A stretch of DNA of 8,592 nucleotides from Limisphaerales bacterium. GTDB taxonomy: Bacteria; Verrucomicrobiota; Verrucomicrobiia; Limisphaerales; UBA11358. The notes below the pieces were generated by a model. It was not told the origin of the DNA, ran no database searches, and saw only the letters and a program-made list of their open reading frames with translations. This document shows positions 1 through 7,192 of the stretch, in pieces. A program made the position numbers and the translations under genes. Every line of letters starts with the position of its first letter. Within the stretch, counting starts at the first letter, position 1. The DNA is taken from assembly GCA_027451565.1 (NCBI GenBank), contig DAIDJC010000135.1:1-8592 (forward strand). The letters are read 5' to 3'.

Positions 1-1324
1 GTAAAAAGGTTCCTGAGGCTCCGAGGGAGGCGTTAAGCATGGGAAAGGTGAAAGTCAGGAAAAAACATGCAAGCCACAGGGCAGCCACCGCCAGGGACAT
101 GGCCGCGCCGCGCATTCGGTTTGGGAATATCTCGGAGATCACAACCCATGTCACGGGAGCCAGGGACATGGCGTAGGCGGAAATCGCCGCGAGCACGAGA
201 AGCAACATGGGCAGGCCTTGCACATGACTGTGATAGCAAAAGGCCAGCACCGTGTAAATAGCCGCCAGGGCTGCAGATCCAAACAGCATGAGCGGACGCC
301 GGCCAAACCTGTCCACCGCGCCGAGGGCGACAAAGGTGAAGACCAAGTTTACTGATCCTGTGAACGCAATATTCTTGAGGACATTGGATATGTCATAGCC
401 CGCCGCCTTGAAGATTTCCTCCGCGTAATTGAAGATGACATTGATGCCGCACCATTGCTGGAACACCGCCAAGCCGACCCCCAAGGCCAGCACCCTCAGG
501 GGACGGGGTTGAAAAAGCTCCTTGAAATCCGCCTTGTCGCCCTCGCTTGAGAGGAGGGTGGTGATGTCATTCATGGTTCTGGCTGCGTATTCCTGTCCGC
601 CAATGCGCCTGAGAATATCCCCGGCATGGGCCGCTTTTCCCATTCGGGCAAGCCAGCGCGGACTTTCAGGAACAACCAGCATTCCCAGAAAAAACAGCAC
701 AGATGGCAGTGCCGTGACGGCGAACATCCAACGCCACCCGAACTGCCCGTACCAGGAATTCCGGATGAAATCATTCGAAGCTCCGGCAGGAAGATCACGG
801 ACCAGATACCAGTTGACCAGTTGCGCCGCCAGAACTCCTATCACAATGGTCATTTGGTTTATGGAGACCAAACGGCCCCGCTTGCTGGCAGGGGCCACCT
901 CGGCAATGTACATGGGCGAAAGATTGGAGGCGAGTCCGATGGCCATGCCGCCAAGAATCCGCCAAGCAATAAAGAGACTGAATACAGGTGCCAGCGCATT
1001 TCCAATGGACGTCGCCGCAAACCAGAGGGCGGAGGCGAGAAGCAGCTTTTTTCGCCCGTAACGGTCGCTTAGACGCCCTGCCATGAGTGCTCCCGCCAGG
1101 CAGCCGATGAGAGCACAACTGTTGGCCCAGGCAGAAGCCCGCACGTTATCCTGAATGTGGAAGTAACTTTCAAAAAACGGCTTTGCCCCGCCAATGACCA
1201 CCCAGTCCCAGCCAAAGAGAAGGCCGCCCATGGCGGCAACGATGGAGATCATCCAGACATAACCAGGCTGGCAGCCGTCTTGCGCGTCGGAACCAGGGCG
1301 GGAAGGGGATGAAATCATGGTCAT
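1..1324 (-). CDS. MFS sugar porter (sugar:H+ symporter family), C-terminus cut by window edge
   Basis: This is an inner-membrane transporter of the major facilitator superfamily, sugar porter family (XylE/GLUT-like), probably importing a monosaccharide with protons. The frame is open from 1324 to the left edge (441 residues; the family is usually 450-550), so only the last helix or so is missing. Visible signatures are FGWDWVVIGGAKPF (37-50), DRYGRKK (87-93), RILGG (122-126), AEVAPASKRGR (141-151), PESPRW (219-224), QQWCGIN (289-295), DRFGRRP (338-344) and PVTWVVISEIFPNRMRG (390-406). From memory of XylE, D40 matches the proton-coupling aspartate, and Q168, Q289, Q290, N295 and W393 match sugar-contacting positions, so the protein looks functional. 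The two start candidates, ATG at 1324 and at 1318, are in frame; neither has a good Shine-Dalgarno sequence. It lies 25 bp behind the GH35 gene, which suggests co-transcription. The substrate (galactose, arabinose, xylose or glucose) cannot be read from sequence. Confidence 0.93.
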   Translation of the reverse strand, partial: MTMISSPSRPGSDAQDGCQPGYVWMISIVAAMGGLLFGWDWVVIGGAKPFFESYFHIQDNVRASAWANSCALIGCLAGALMAGRLSDRYGRKKLLLASALWFAATSIGNALAPVFSLFIAWRILGGMAIGLASNLSPMYIAEVAPASKRGRLVSINQMTIVIGVLAAQLVNWYLVRDLPAGASNDFIRNSWYGQFGWRWMFAVTALPSVLFFLGMLVVPESPRWLARMGKAAHAGDILRRIGGQEYAARTMNDITTLLSSEGDKADFKELFQPRPLRVLALGVGLAVFQQWCGINVIFNYAEEIFKAAGYDISNVLKNIAFTGSVNLVFTFVALGAVDRFGRRPLMLFGSAALAAIYTVLAFCYHSHVQGLPMLLLVLAAISAYAMSLAPVTWVVISEIFPNRMRGAAMSLAVAALWLACFFLTFTFPMLNASLGASGTFL

Positions 1325-1349
1325 GAGGTTTGGGCGGTTGCCACGGGGA

Positions 1350-3647
1350 TCAGTCTTGGCGCAAAGTGACAATTTGGGAGGAAAGCAATTTCACAAGTGA
1401 AGTCTGGCTCCCAAAATCGGGCCGGTTTCGGGGTTCAATGTAAATGGGGGCGTTTTTGCGGAGCGGCAGGATTTCAAGCCGGAGATCCCCTTTCAAAATG
1501 GACCTGCCGTAGCGTTTCAGGCCCAGGTCAAAGTCGCGCCCGGTGTAAAAATTATCCTCAATCAGCTTCCCATTGAGGGTGAGCCTGGCAACATCCCCAA
1601 GGTAACGAATACGGAGCAGGGGATCTGCCTGCAAATCCAAATCTTCCGGCAGTTGAATGCGCCACACGGCGGCATTGGTAAAATCTGAATCGCTTGGGGC
1701 CAGGGCGATTCCAAAGGCGCCGTGGCTCAGGGGGATTTCGCGGGCAGGACCGGCGGACTGCAGGAGATGTGTGCCGACTGCTGCCACGGATTCCGTTTGA
1801 GGCGTTTCATAGGCTACGGATTGACCATCCGCCGCTTTCACCAATGCCTGGGAATCCTTTGCGTCCAATAATACGATGTGGATTTCATCTCCCGACCTGG
1901 ATTTTAACGTGATGGCGGGCTGCCTTCCGGGTTTCACCCAAAAATCGGCTGGCATGGGCGTGGTAGCCGCCAAGGTTGTTGGGTTAAATGAAAACTCGGC
2001 TTGAATTCCGGGCGTTTCCGCAAAAAACCAGGTATTGCCCGCGCGGCAGACCGGTTGTGCGGTGGCATAGGCCAGCACTGCATCATCCAAATGAAGATTA
2101 AAGGGCCAGAAGAAAAAGTCACTGGCTGGAATGGTGATGGGACGAGCGGGAAAAACCAGGGGTCCTCCCGGGAGAACAATCTTGAACTGCACATCCCTTT
2201 TGTCCGGCATGGGCTGAAGCCGCTGGTAATTGTTCACAAACACGTAGCCGGTTTGACCGTCAGAACGCACGGACCAGCGGAGAGTGGCACGGTCGTCCTT
2301 GCGGGTGGGGCGGATGTCCGGCAGGGTTGCCGGCATTTGTGCCAATGACGCGCCGAAATCGTGAAGAAAAAGATGCAGCCGGCGCAACCAATAATATTGG
2401 GGGTGGATCTGGCCAAATTCGCCAATGGGAGCGTTGAAATCGTATGAAAACACGGGCAGGTCATTGGGATAACCGGTTGCGGACGATTCCTGCAGTGAAG
2501 AGAGTTTCCCGGTGGGATTTTGGCCGCCGTGGTACATGTAGTATCCCAGGGAACTGGCGCCACTGCCGAGTTGGGTGAGCACCACCGCCTCGACGTCACG
2601 CGGGTCATAATTGATGCGGCGATGGTAGGAGGCGGGCATGCCGCCGCCAATCTCACAGGTAAGGTAGGGATATTTTTCCGTTCCAGAGGTATCGCCGGAA
2701 AGAATCGGCTTCAAAGAGTCATTTCCCACACCGGTGTCCGTGCGTGTGATTTTAAAAGTGTAATTTTCCCATGCATTGCCGTCCATGGGCTTGATATTGC
2801 GAGTCCAAAAGCCATCGGGATAGGCACCAAAAAGCGGGATTAATTCACCGAGAGGCACGGGTGTTTTCATGGCGGGCCAGCCGGTTTTGAGGTAGAGGGG
2901 CGTGTCCAACCCCGCTTGAACGGCCAGTTTTTTCAAAGCCATGAGATAGGCGGGGGACCCGCCATATTCATTATCCAGTTGAATGGCAATCACGGGTCCG
3001 CCATCTTTCCAGAGTTCTCCCTGGAGTTGGTTTGCAATGGCCTCATACAGGGTTTTTACCAGCGCCAGAAATCGGGGGTTTGTGGACCGAAGCTTGCAGT
3101 CCTTGAGCGCCATCACCCAGTCCGGGAACCCGCCATTGCGGACTTCGCCATGGCACCAGGGGCCGCACCGAACCACAACTTTCAATCCCAGCCCGCCGCA
3201 GGTCTGCACAAACCGGCGCAAATTCCGCCTTCCAGTCCAATCCCATTGGCCCTCGATTTCCTCATGGTGAATCCAGAAGACGTAGGTGGAAACAATGTCC
3301 ACCCCGCCCGCCTTCATTTTAAGCAATTCCGCCCGCCATTCCGATTCAGGCACTCGCGAGTAGTGAAACTCGCCCATGACTGGAAAAACCGGGCGGTCGT
3401 CGAAAAGGAGGGATTGGCTGTTGATGCCGATTTCATGTCCCGATGGGCTGCGAGTTGTGCCCAATTTAAAATAATCTGATTGGGCGGGGGGCGGGGCGCT
3501 GATCCGGGCTGAAACCAATTCTGCGCGCAGGGTGAGGTCGGGGAGCACTGGCAAGCAAACGCAGGCCAGAATGGCGAGCTGGCCGCAAAGGGATTTTGTT
3601 TTCAAAGTGATTTTTAAAATTGAAGCAAGAAAGCCCACAGGCGTCAC
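1350..3647 (-). CDS. Exported glycoside hydrolase family 35 protein (beta-galactosidase-like)
   Basis: This is a 765-residue GH35 enzyme, a family that mostly removes terminal beta-galactose with retention of configuration. The catalytic (beta/alpha)8 domain spans about residues 75-425. It includes the family opening GEFHYSR (92-98), FWIHHEE (124-130), the RCGPWCHGEVRNGGFPDW stretch (160-177) and LDNEYGG (224-230), where E227 is the expected acid/base. The likely nucleophile is E332 in YLTCEIGGGMPASYHRR, a variant of the usual GH35 nucleophile motif. Residues 455-600 and 640-740 look like beta-rich accessory domains. The start is GTG; a GGAGG (3661-3665) lies 13 bases upstream, inside the last codons of the preceding gene, pointing to coupled translation. 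The N-terminus has basic residues followed by the hydrophobic stretch LCGQLAILACVCLPVLP, consistent with a signal peptide (cleavage near LRA or VSA), so the enzyme is likely periplasmic or secreted. An in-frame TTG at 3605 would give a more compact signal peptide (MKTKSLCGQLAILAC...). True substrate unproven; arabinosides or other galactose-like sugars are possible. Confidence 0.92.
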   Translation of the reverse strand: MTPVGFLASILKITLKTKSLCGQLAILACVCLPVLPDLTLRAELVSARISAPPPAQSDYFKLGTTRSPSGHEIGINSQSLLFDDRPVFPVMGEFHYSRVPESEWRAELLKMKAGGVDIVSTYVFWIHHEEIEGQWDWTGRRNLRRFVQTCGGLGLKVVVRCGPWCHGEVRNGGFPDWVMALKDCKLRSTNPRFLALVKTLYEAIANQLQGELWKDGGPVIAIQLDNEYGGSPAYLMALKKLAVQAGLDTPLYLKTGWPAMKTPVPLGELIPLFGAYPDGFWTRNIKPMDGNAWENYTFKITRTDTGVGNDSLKPILSGDTSGTEKYPYLTCEIGGGMPASYHRRINYDPRDVEAVVLTQLGSGASSLGYYMYHGGQNPTGKLSSLQESSATGYPNDLPVFSYDFNAPIGEFGQIHPQYYWLRRLHLFLHDFGASLAQMPATLPDIRPTRKDDRATLRWSVRSDGQTGYVFVNNYQRLQPMPDKRDVQFKIVLPGGPLVFPARPITIPASDFFFWPFNLHLDDAVLAYATAQPVCRAGNTWFFAETPGIQAEFSFNPTTLAATTPMPADFWVKPGRQPAITLKSRSGDEIHIVLLDAKDSQALVKAADGQSVAYETPQTESVAAVGTHLLQSAGPAREIPLSHGAFGIALAPSDSDFTNAAVWRIQLPEDLDLQADPLLRIRYLGDVARLTLNGKLIEDNFYTGRDFDLGLKRYGRSILKGDLRLEILPLRKNAPIYIEPRNRPDFGSQTSLVKLLSSQIVTLRQD

Positions 3648-3654
3648 CTATATT

Positions 3655-6600
3655 TCATTTCCTCCGCCTCATAAGGGCAAACGGCCTGAATGGCTTTTTG
3701 CCCATGAACTGGGATGAAAAATCAGATGCCTGGGGATGATTCGGGTCCGACTTCAAAACTTTTCGGATCAGTTTTGTGGATTCCTGATTATTCCCCAATC
3801 CAAACAGGGCCTGGGCCTGGAGGAATTGCGCCGTGATAATTGCCCTGCGTTGCAGGTTTTCGTGGAATAAAAGCATTGTGGGGAGCGAGGTGGCAAAATA
3901 GTCAATTTTGGCCGGCTTTTTTTCCAATTCCCGTCCGTAATTCAGCAGTTGACGGAACAGGCTTCTGGCTTTGTCCGTCCGGCCCAGCCGCCCCCAGGCG
4001 AATGCGGAGTAACAGGTCAATTCTGAGAATGAGCGAATGCTCATTTCCTGAAAGTCTCCCTTGAAAGAGGCTGAGGCAAGCCAATGATTTCGGGCTTGGG
4101 TTGCATCCCCATCCGCATCGAGCGCGCAGCCGAGCCAGTAATGGGTGTCGCTCTGGTTGGCCAGCAAATGCCTGGCCTCGCCCAGGTTGGTTGGCGCCTC
4201 CAGGGCGGCGGCAAAGTGCCTGCGGGCCTTGGATGCATCGCCCATTTTCAGCGCCGCATACCCCAGGCCCAGATGAGCGCGAGTCCATTGCCCGAGGGGT
4301 CCGCCTTCTCCGCCTTCCCAGGGCTGGAAATGGCGGGAGCTGATCATTTCCAGCGCCTTGTCATGTTTTCCCGCCTGATTGTAAAGCGCGCAAAGCTCCA
4401 CGCTCAAATCATCCCTCTGGCGCACCAGGTCAAGGCGCAGGGTGAGTTCGCGAAGACGCTTCGCCGGTTTTTCCCCGGTGCGTTTCCAGAGTTGGTCGCG
4501 CTCATAGAGCAGGCGCGCATCGGATGGATTGGCTTTGATGGCGCGATCATAGGCAGTCCGGGCTTTTTGAGGTCTGCCATGGATGTTGAACCAGCCCATG
4601 CCCAAATTGCGCCAGGTGATCGAGAATCCGGGATCAAGCTTGGCGGCTTTTTCCCAGAGCCGGATGGCTTCTTGATGGCGGCGGCGGTCGTAGAGGAGGT
4701 TTCCCAAGTAATAAGGCGCCCGGGGGTCTGCTGGATTGTGTTTCATGGCGGCTTCCAGCACGGAAATTTCCTCAATGCGGGAAGGGAAACAGTAGTCCGG
4801 CGGCTGGGCGGCGGCCTGCTTGAATTCCCGGGCGGCGGCCTTGGAATTTCCAGTCACTTCCTCCAGCCAGCCGAGGGTGTAATGGATCAGGGGTCTGGCG
4901 CCCCAGCTTTGATCGGGCAGGCCAGTTTCTTGAGTGGGGATGTCCCGAAGAACCTCCTTGGCCTCCGCCCATAGGCCGGGCCTGGCCAGGTCGTGGGCCA
5001 GGTCGAGGCGAATTTGGAGGTCACACCGCAGTTTGCCATGAGCGAGATGCCGAGCCAACGCATCGAGCGGATCCAAGGCCAGGGTTTCCCGGAGAAAACC
5101 ATCTGCCTCTGCCTGGCGTTGAAGTTTGCGCAGGACCATCACCTTCAAATTGCGCGCCTTTAGGTTATCTGCATCCAGGCGCAGTGACCGGTCCAAATGC
5201 TCCAGTGCAACCATCCATTGAAGCCTGCGACAGTCCAATTCTGCCAGGGCATGGAATCCAGCGCCTGCCCAGGCTTGGTTCCATGTGGCCTTGTAAAAGG
5301 CGGCATAGGCGTCCTCATCGCGGCCCAGCTCGCGCAAGGCCAGGCCAAGGTGATAAAACGGCTCGCCATCGCAGGGGTTGGCATTGCGCAGCGTGAGCCT
5401 TTGAATGGCGTGTCGAAAATGGCTTTCGGCGATTGCAAACTCACCGCGTTTATAATGCCAAATACCCAGGGCATTGTTGCAGCGCGCATCCAGCGGGTCG
5501 CGGTGCAAGGCCTCGCGCCAATAAATCACCGGGGATCTCGTCGCGTGCCGGTACTGGTCCAAATGCAGTCCAGTGATGAAGAGTTCCTCGTTGGTGGAAA
5601 TTTGGGCAGGCGCGGGAGGTTCAGTGGCTGGCAGTGGAGCCTTGCTCTCAATGCGCGGCCTGGGTTGAAAGGCGATGATTTCTTTTCCGGTTGAATCGCT
5701 GGCCCGGAGCAGAAGGTCGGTTTCCAAAATGCCGCCTGGCAATGGGAGTTCCTTGAGAAAGGGGTGTTCTGGTGCGAGGTCCCCGGTGGAAGCAAAAAGC
5801 GTTTCACCCCTGGCCATAAGCCGGATGGTGGTGCCGGCAAATGCCTGCGTGGTCGAGATGCCCAAGCCTATTTTTCCATCGCGGGTCTTCAGGCTGGCGG
5901 CCGCATGCAGATTCGCCTGCTGGGCAGGTCCGATCTTGTTGATGGGGTACCAATACTGGCTCCAGGTTTTGGTCTCGCCGGGTTGAAGAAAGCTGAAATC
6001 AGGCTGGTTGTCCGTGTAAACGCCCGCCATGATCTCGATATAAGGGCCAAACACGCCTTTTTCATCCTTTTCAGTCAGGTTGCGATCCCAGGCGTAGCCA
6101 AATTCATGGTTACCCCAAGTCCACTGCTTTTTTCCGGGTGAGATATGGTGGTTGGCAACATGGACGATGCCTGCCTGCGCTGCGTGGTCGTAGCCGCCAA
6201 AAAAATCCTCCCGGCTGCCCACGCACATATAGGAAGTGGGCACGGGGATGTTGGCATAAAAAGAGAGGTCATTGGCTGCGTAGTCCACTGGCGCCGAGCC
6301 TCCCGCATGGGGAGGAACGAAGCGGGAAGGTTTTTCGCCTGCGGGGATTCCCTTGCGGCCACGTTCGGCATAATTGACGCCGTAATATTGTCCCAGGGCC
6401 AGCGGGTAAGCGCTCATGGAGCGTCTGGCATGATCCGCCACATGGGCGACGTCGGCAGGGAAAAAGCTCTGGTAGGCTTCATGCACGCGTGTTGCAACAT
6501 TGGCCCACCAAAGAAATGTCTGGGTCAGAGGAGTGCGGTTGTAGGCCCGCACTTTGAGTTCCACGAGAGCTTTCCCAGGATGCAGGCAGACACCGTGCAT

Positions 6601-7083
6601 GCCTTTCATTCGAGACATCGGGTCATGATCGCTGCACCAGATGGTTGCGGAACCATCGGCATGCTTTTCAATCTCAATTTCCACCGCCATGAAGGTCGCT
6701 GGCCGGTGATGCTGCGGCCAGTTGAACTCGATGCCACCGGATATCCACGGCCCGGCGAGGCCCACCAGGGCGGGCTTGATCACAGGCTGATTGTACACCA
6801 GGTCGTAGCCGGTGGTCTTGTCCAGGATGGCGTGAATGCGCCCGCCAATCTCAGGCAGAATGAGCACGCGCAAATATTCGTTTTCAATCCAGACCGCTTT
6901 CCATGAGCGGCTTTCCGCCTTTTCTGAAATGCGGTCGGTAAAGGGCAGGGGATACACCCTGCCACTGCTGCCCTGGTAAACGCGCTTTTCAAGAAACATC
7001 GGGTTCTTGTCGGGAGGGGCGGGCATGAATGTTGGCAGGGCGATTTCCCCCGTGTTCACTTGAACTATTTTTCCGTTTTTCAT
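3655..7083 (-). CDS. DUF5107 domain protein with C-terminal tetratricopeptide repeats
   Basis: This is a 1142-residue protein of unproven function. Residues about 25-385 match what I recall of DUF5107, starting with the hallmark DKNPMFLEKRVYQGSSGRVYP (25-45). Conserved-looking clusters follow: IGGRIHAILDK (79-89), GGIEFNWPQHHRP (116-128), CSDHDPMSRMKGMHG (150-164), LWWANVA (191-197), and WTWGNHEFGYAWDRNLTEKDEKGVFGPYIEIMAGVYTDNQPDF (321-363). The IGGRI and NWPQHH patterns resemble galactose-mutarotase-like folds, so carbohydrate binding or catalysis is plausible. Residues 390-475 look beta-rich, and a Pro/Ala-rich linker follows (480-495). From about 515 to 1120 there are many TPR-like helix pairs, for example 534-566, 574-604, 786-819 and 820-853, usually protein-binding scaffolds. 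No signal peptide or membrane segment is evident, so it is probably cytoplasmic. The ATG start fits the family N-terminus. It is the first gene of the putative operon, 7 bp before GH35, and diverges from the AraC regulator, implying inducible expression. It may be a glycosidase, epimerase or sugar-sensing scaffold. Confidence 0.88.
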   Translation of the reverse strand: MKNGKIVQVNTGEIALPTFMPAPPDKNPMFLEKRVYQGSSGRVYPLPFTDRISEKAESRSWKAVWIENEYLRVLILPEIGGRIHAILDKTTGYDLVYNQPVIKPALVGLAGPWISGGIEFNWPQHHRPATFMAVEIEIEKHADGSATIWCSDHDPMSRMKGMHGVCLHPGKALVELKVRAYNRTPLTQTFLWWANVATRVHEAYQSFFPADVAHVADHARRSMSAYPLALGQYYGVNYAERGRKGIPAGEKPSRFVPPHAGGSAPVDYAANDLSFYANIPVPTSYMCVGSREDFFGGYDHAAQAGIVHVANHHISPGKKQWTWGNHEFGYAWDRNLTEKDEKGVFGPYIEIMAGVYTDNQPDFSFLQPGETKTWSQYWYPINKIGPAQQANLHAAASLKTRDGKIGLGISTTQAFAGTTIRLMARGETLFASTGDLAPEHPFLKELPLPGGILETDLLLRASDSTGKEIIAFQPRPRIESKAPLPATEPPAPAQISTNEELFITGLHLDQYRHATRSPVIYWREALHRDPLDARCNNALGIWHYKRGEFAIAESHFRHAIQRLTLRNANPCDGEPFYHLGLALRELGRDEDAYAAFYKATWNQAWAGAGFHALAELDCRRLQWMVALEHLDRSLRLDADNLKARNLKVMVLRKLQRQAEADGFLRETLALDPLDALARHLAHGKLRCDLQIRLDLAHDLARPGLWAEAKEVLRDIPTQETGLPDQSWGARPLIHYTLGWLEEVTGNSKAAAREFKQAAAQPPDYCFPSRIEEISVLEAAMKHNPADPRAPYYLGNLLYDRRRHQEAIRLWEKAAKLDPGFSITWRNLGMGWFNIHGRPQKARTAYDRAIKANPSDARLLYERDQLWKRTGEKPAKRLRELTLRLDLVRQRDDLSVELCALYNQAGKHDKALEMISSRHFQPWEGGEGGPLGQWTRAHLGLGYAALKMGDASKARRHFAAALEAPTNLGEARHLLANQSDTHYWLGCALDADGDATQARNHWLASASFKGDFQEMSIRSFSELTCYSAFAWGRLGRTDKARSLFRQLLNYGRELEKKPAKIDYFATSLPTMLLFHENLQRRAIITAQFLQAQALFGLGNNQESTKLIRKVLKSDPNHPQASDFSSQFMGKKPFRPFALMRRRK
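3661..3665 (-). promoter_or_regulatory. Ribosome binding site of the GH35 gene, inside the end of the upstream gene
   Basis: On the minus strand the final codons of the DUF5107-TPR gene read AGG CGG AGG AAA TGA, so a perfect GGAGG is embedded in its arginine-rich C-terminus. It stands 13 bases before the GTG start of GH35, slightly longer than optimal. The stop codon falls between the site and the start, which favours translational coupling. This is the main sequence support for choosing GTG at 3647 over the downstream TTG at 3605. Confidence 0.55.
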
Positions 7084-7192
7084 TGATATGACCCGATTGT
7101 CCGGTGAGGCACGCCGGGCGCCGTTGCCGGAACCTGTCGTGCGCCGGGTTGCCTGATCAAAGTCAATTTGACCCGGCCAAAGATTTTGGGCA
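7084..7192. promoter_or_regulatory. Divergent control region between the sugar operon and araC-type gene
   Basis: These 109 bp separate two divergent start codons and must hold both promoters unless transcription starts inside a gene. Repeats seen: GTCAA-T-TTGAC (7162-7172), overlapping TCAAA-5 nt-TTTGA (7157-7171); CCAAA-GAT-TTTGG (7177-7189), just before the regulator start; CGCCGGG at 7112-7118 and again at 7142-7148; and AT(A/T)TGACCCG at 7086-7095 and 7166-7175, exactly 80 bp apart. I see no good -35/-10 pair on either strand. That fits activator-dependent transcription by the neighbouring AraC protein but does not prove it. Which repeat is the operator is unknown. Confidence 0.5.

Noticed and set aside
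522..1061. Plus-strand open frame of 179 residues
   Set aside because: It is antisense to the sugar porter, whose minus-strand frame carries all family signatures.
3552..3605. Lipoprotein signal (ILAC) in the GH35 N-terminus
   Set aside because: The residues before the cysteine fit a lipobox poorly and the hydrophobic stretch continues past it (VCLPVLP), so an ordinary signal peptide is more likely.
4084..4974. Long plus-strand open frame of 296 residues opposite the DUF5107-TPR gene
   Set aside because: It lies wholly antisense to a gene with clear family motifs and repeats, its translation resembles no family, and it has no recognisable start context.
6145..6906. Plus-strand open frame of 253 residues opposite the DUF5107 domain
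   Set aside because: It is antisense to the most conserved part of the DUF5107 domain and looks like a by-product of its codon usage.
7084..7192. Sigma-70 promoter using TTGAC elements near 7164-7173
   Set aside because: No acceptable -10 hexamer stands 15-19 bases from either TTGAC copy, so I do not call a promoter.
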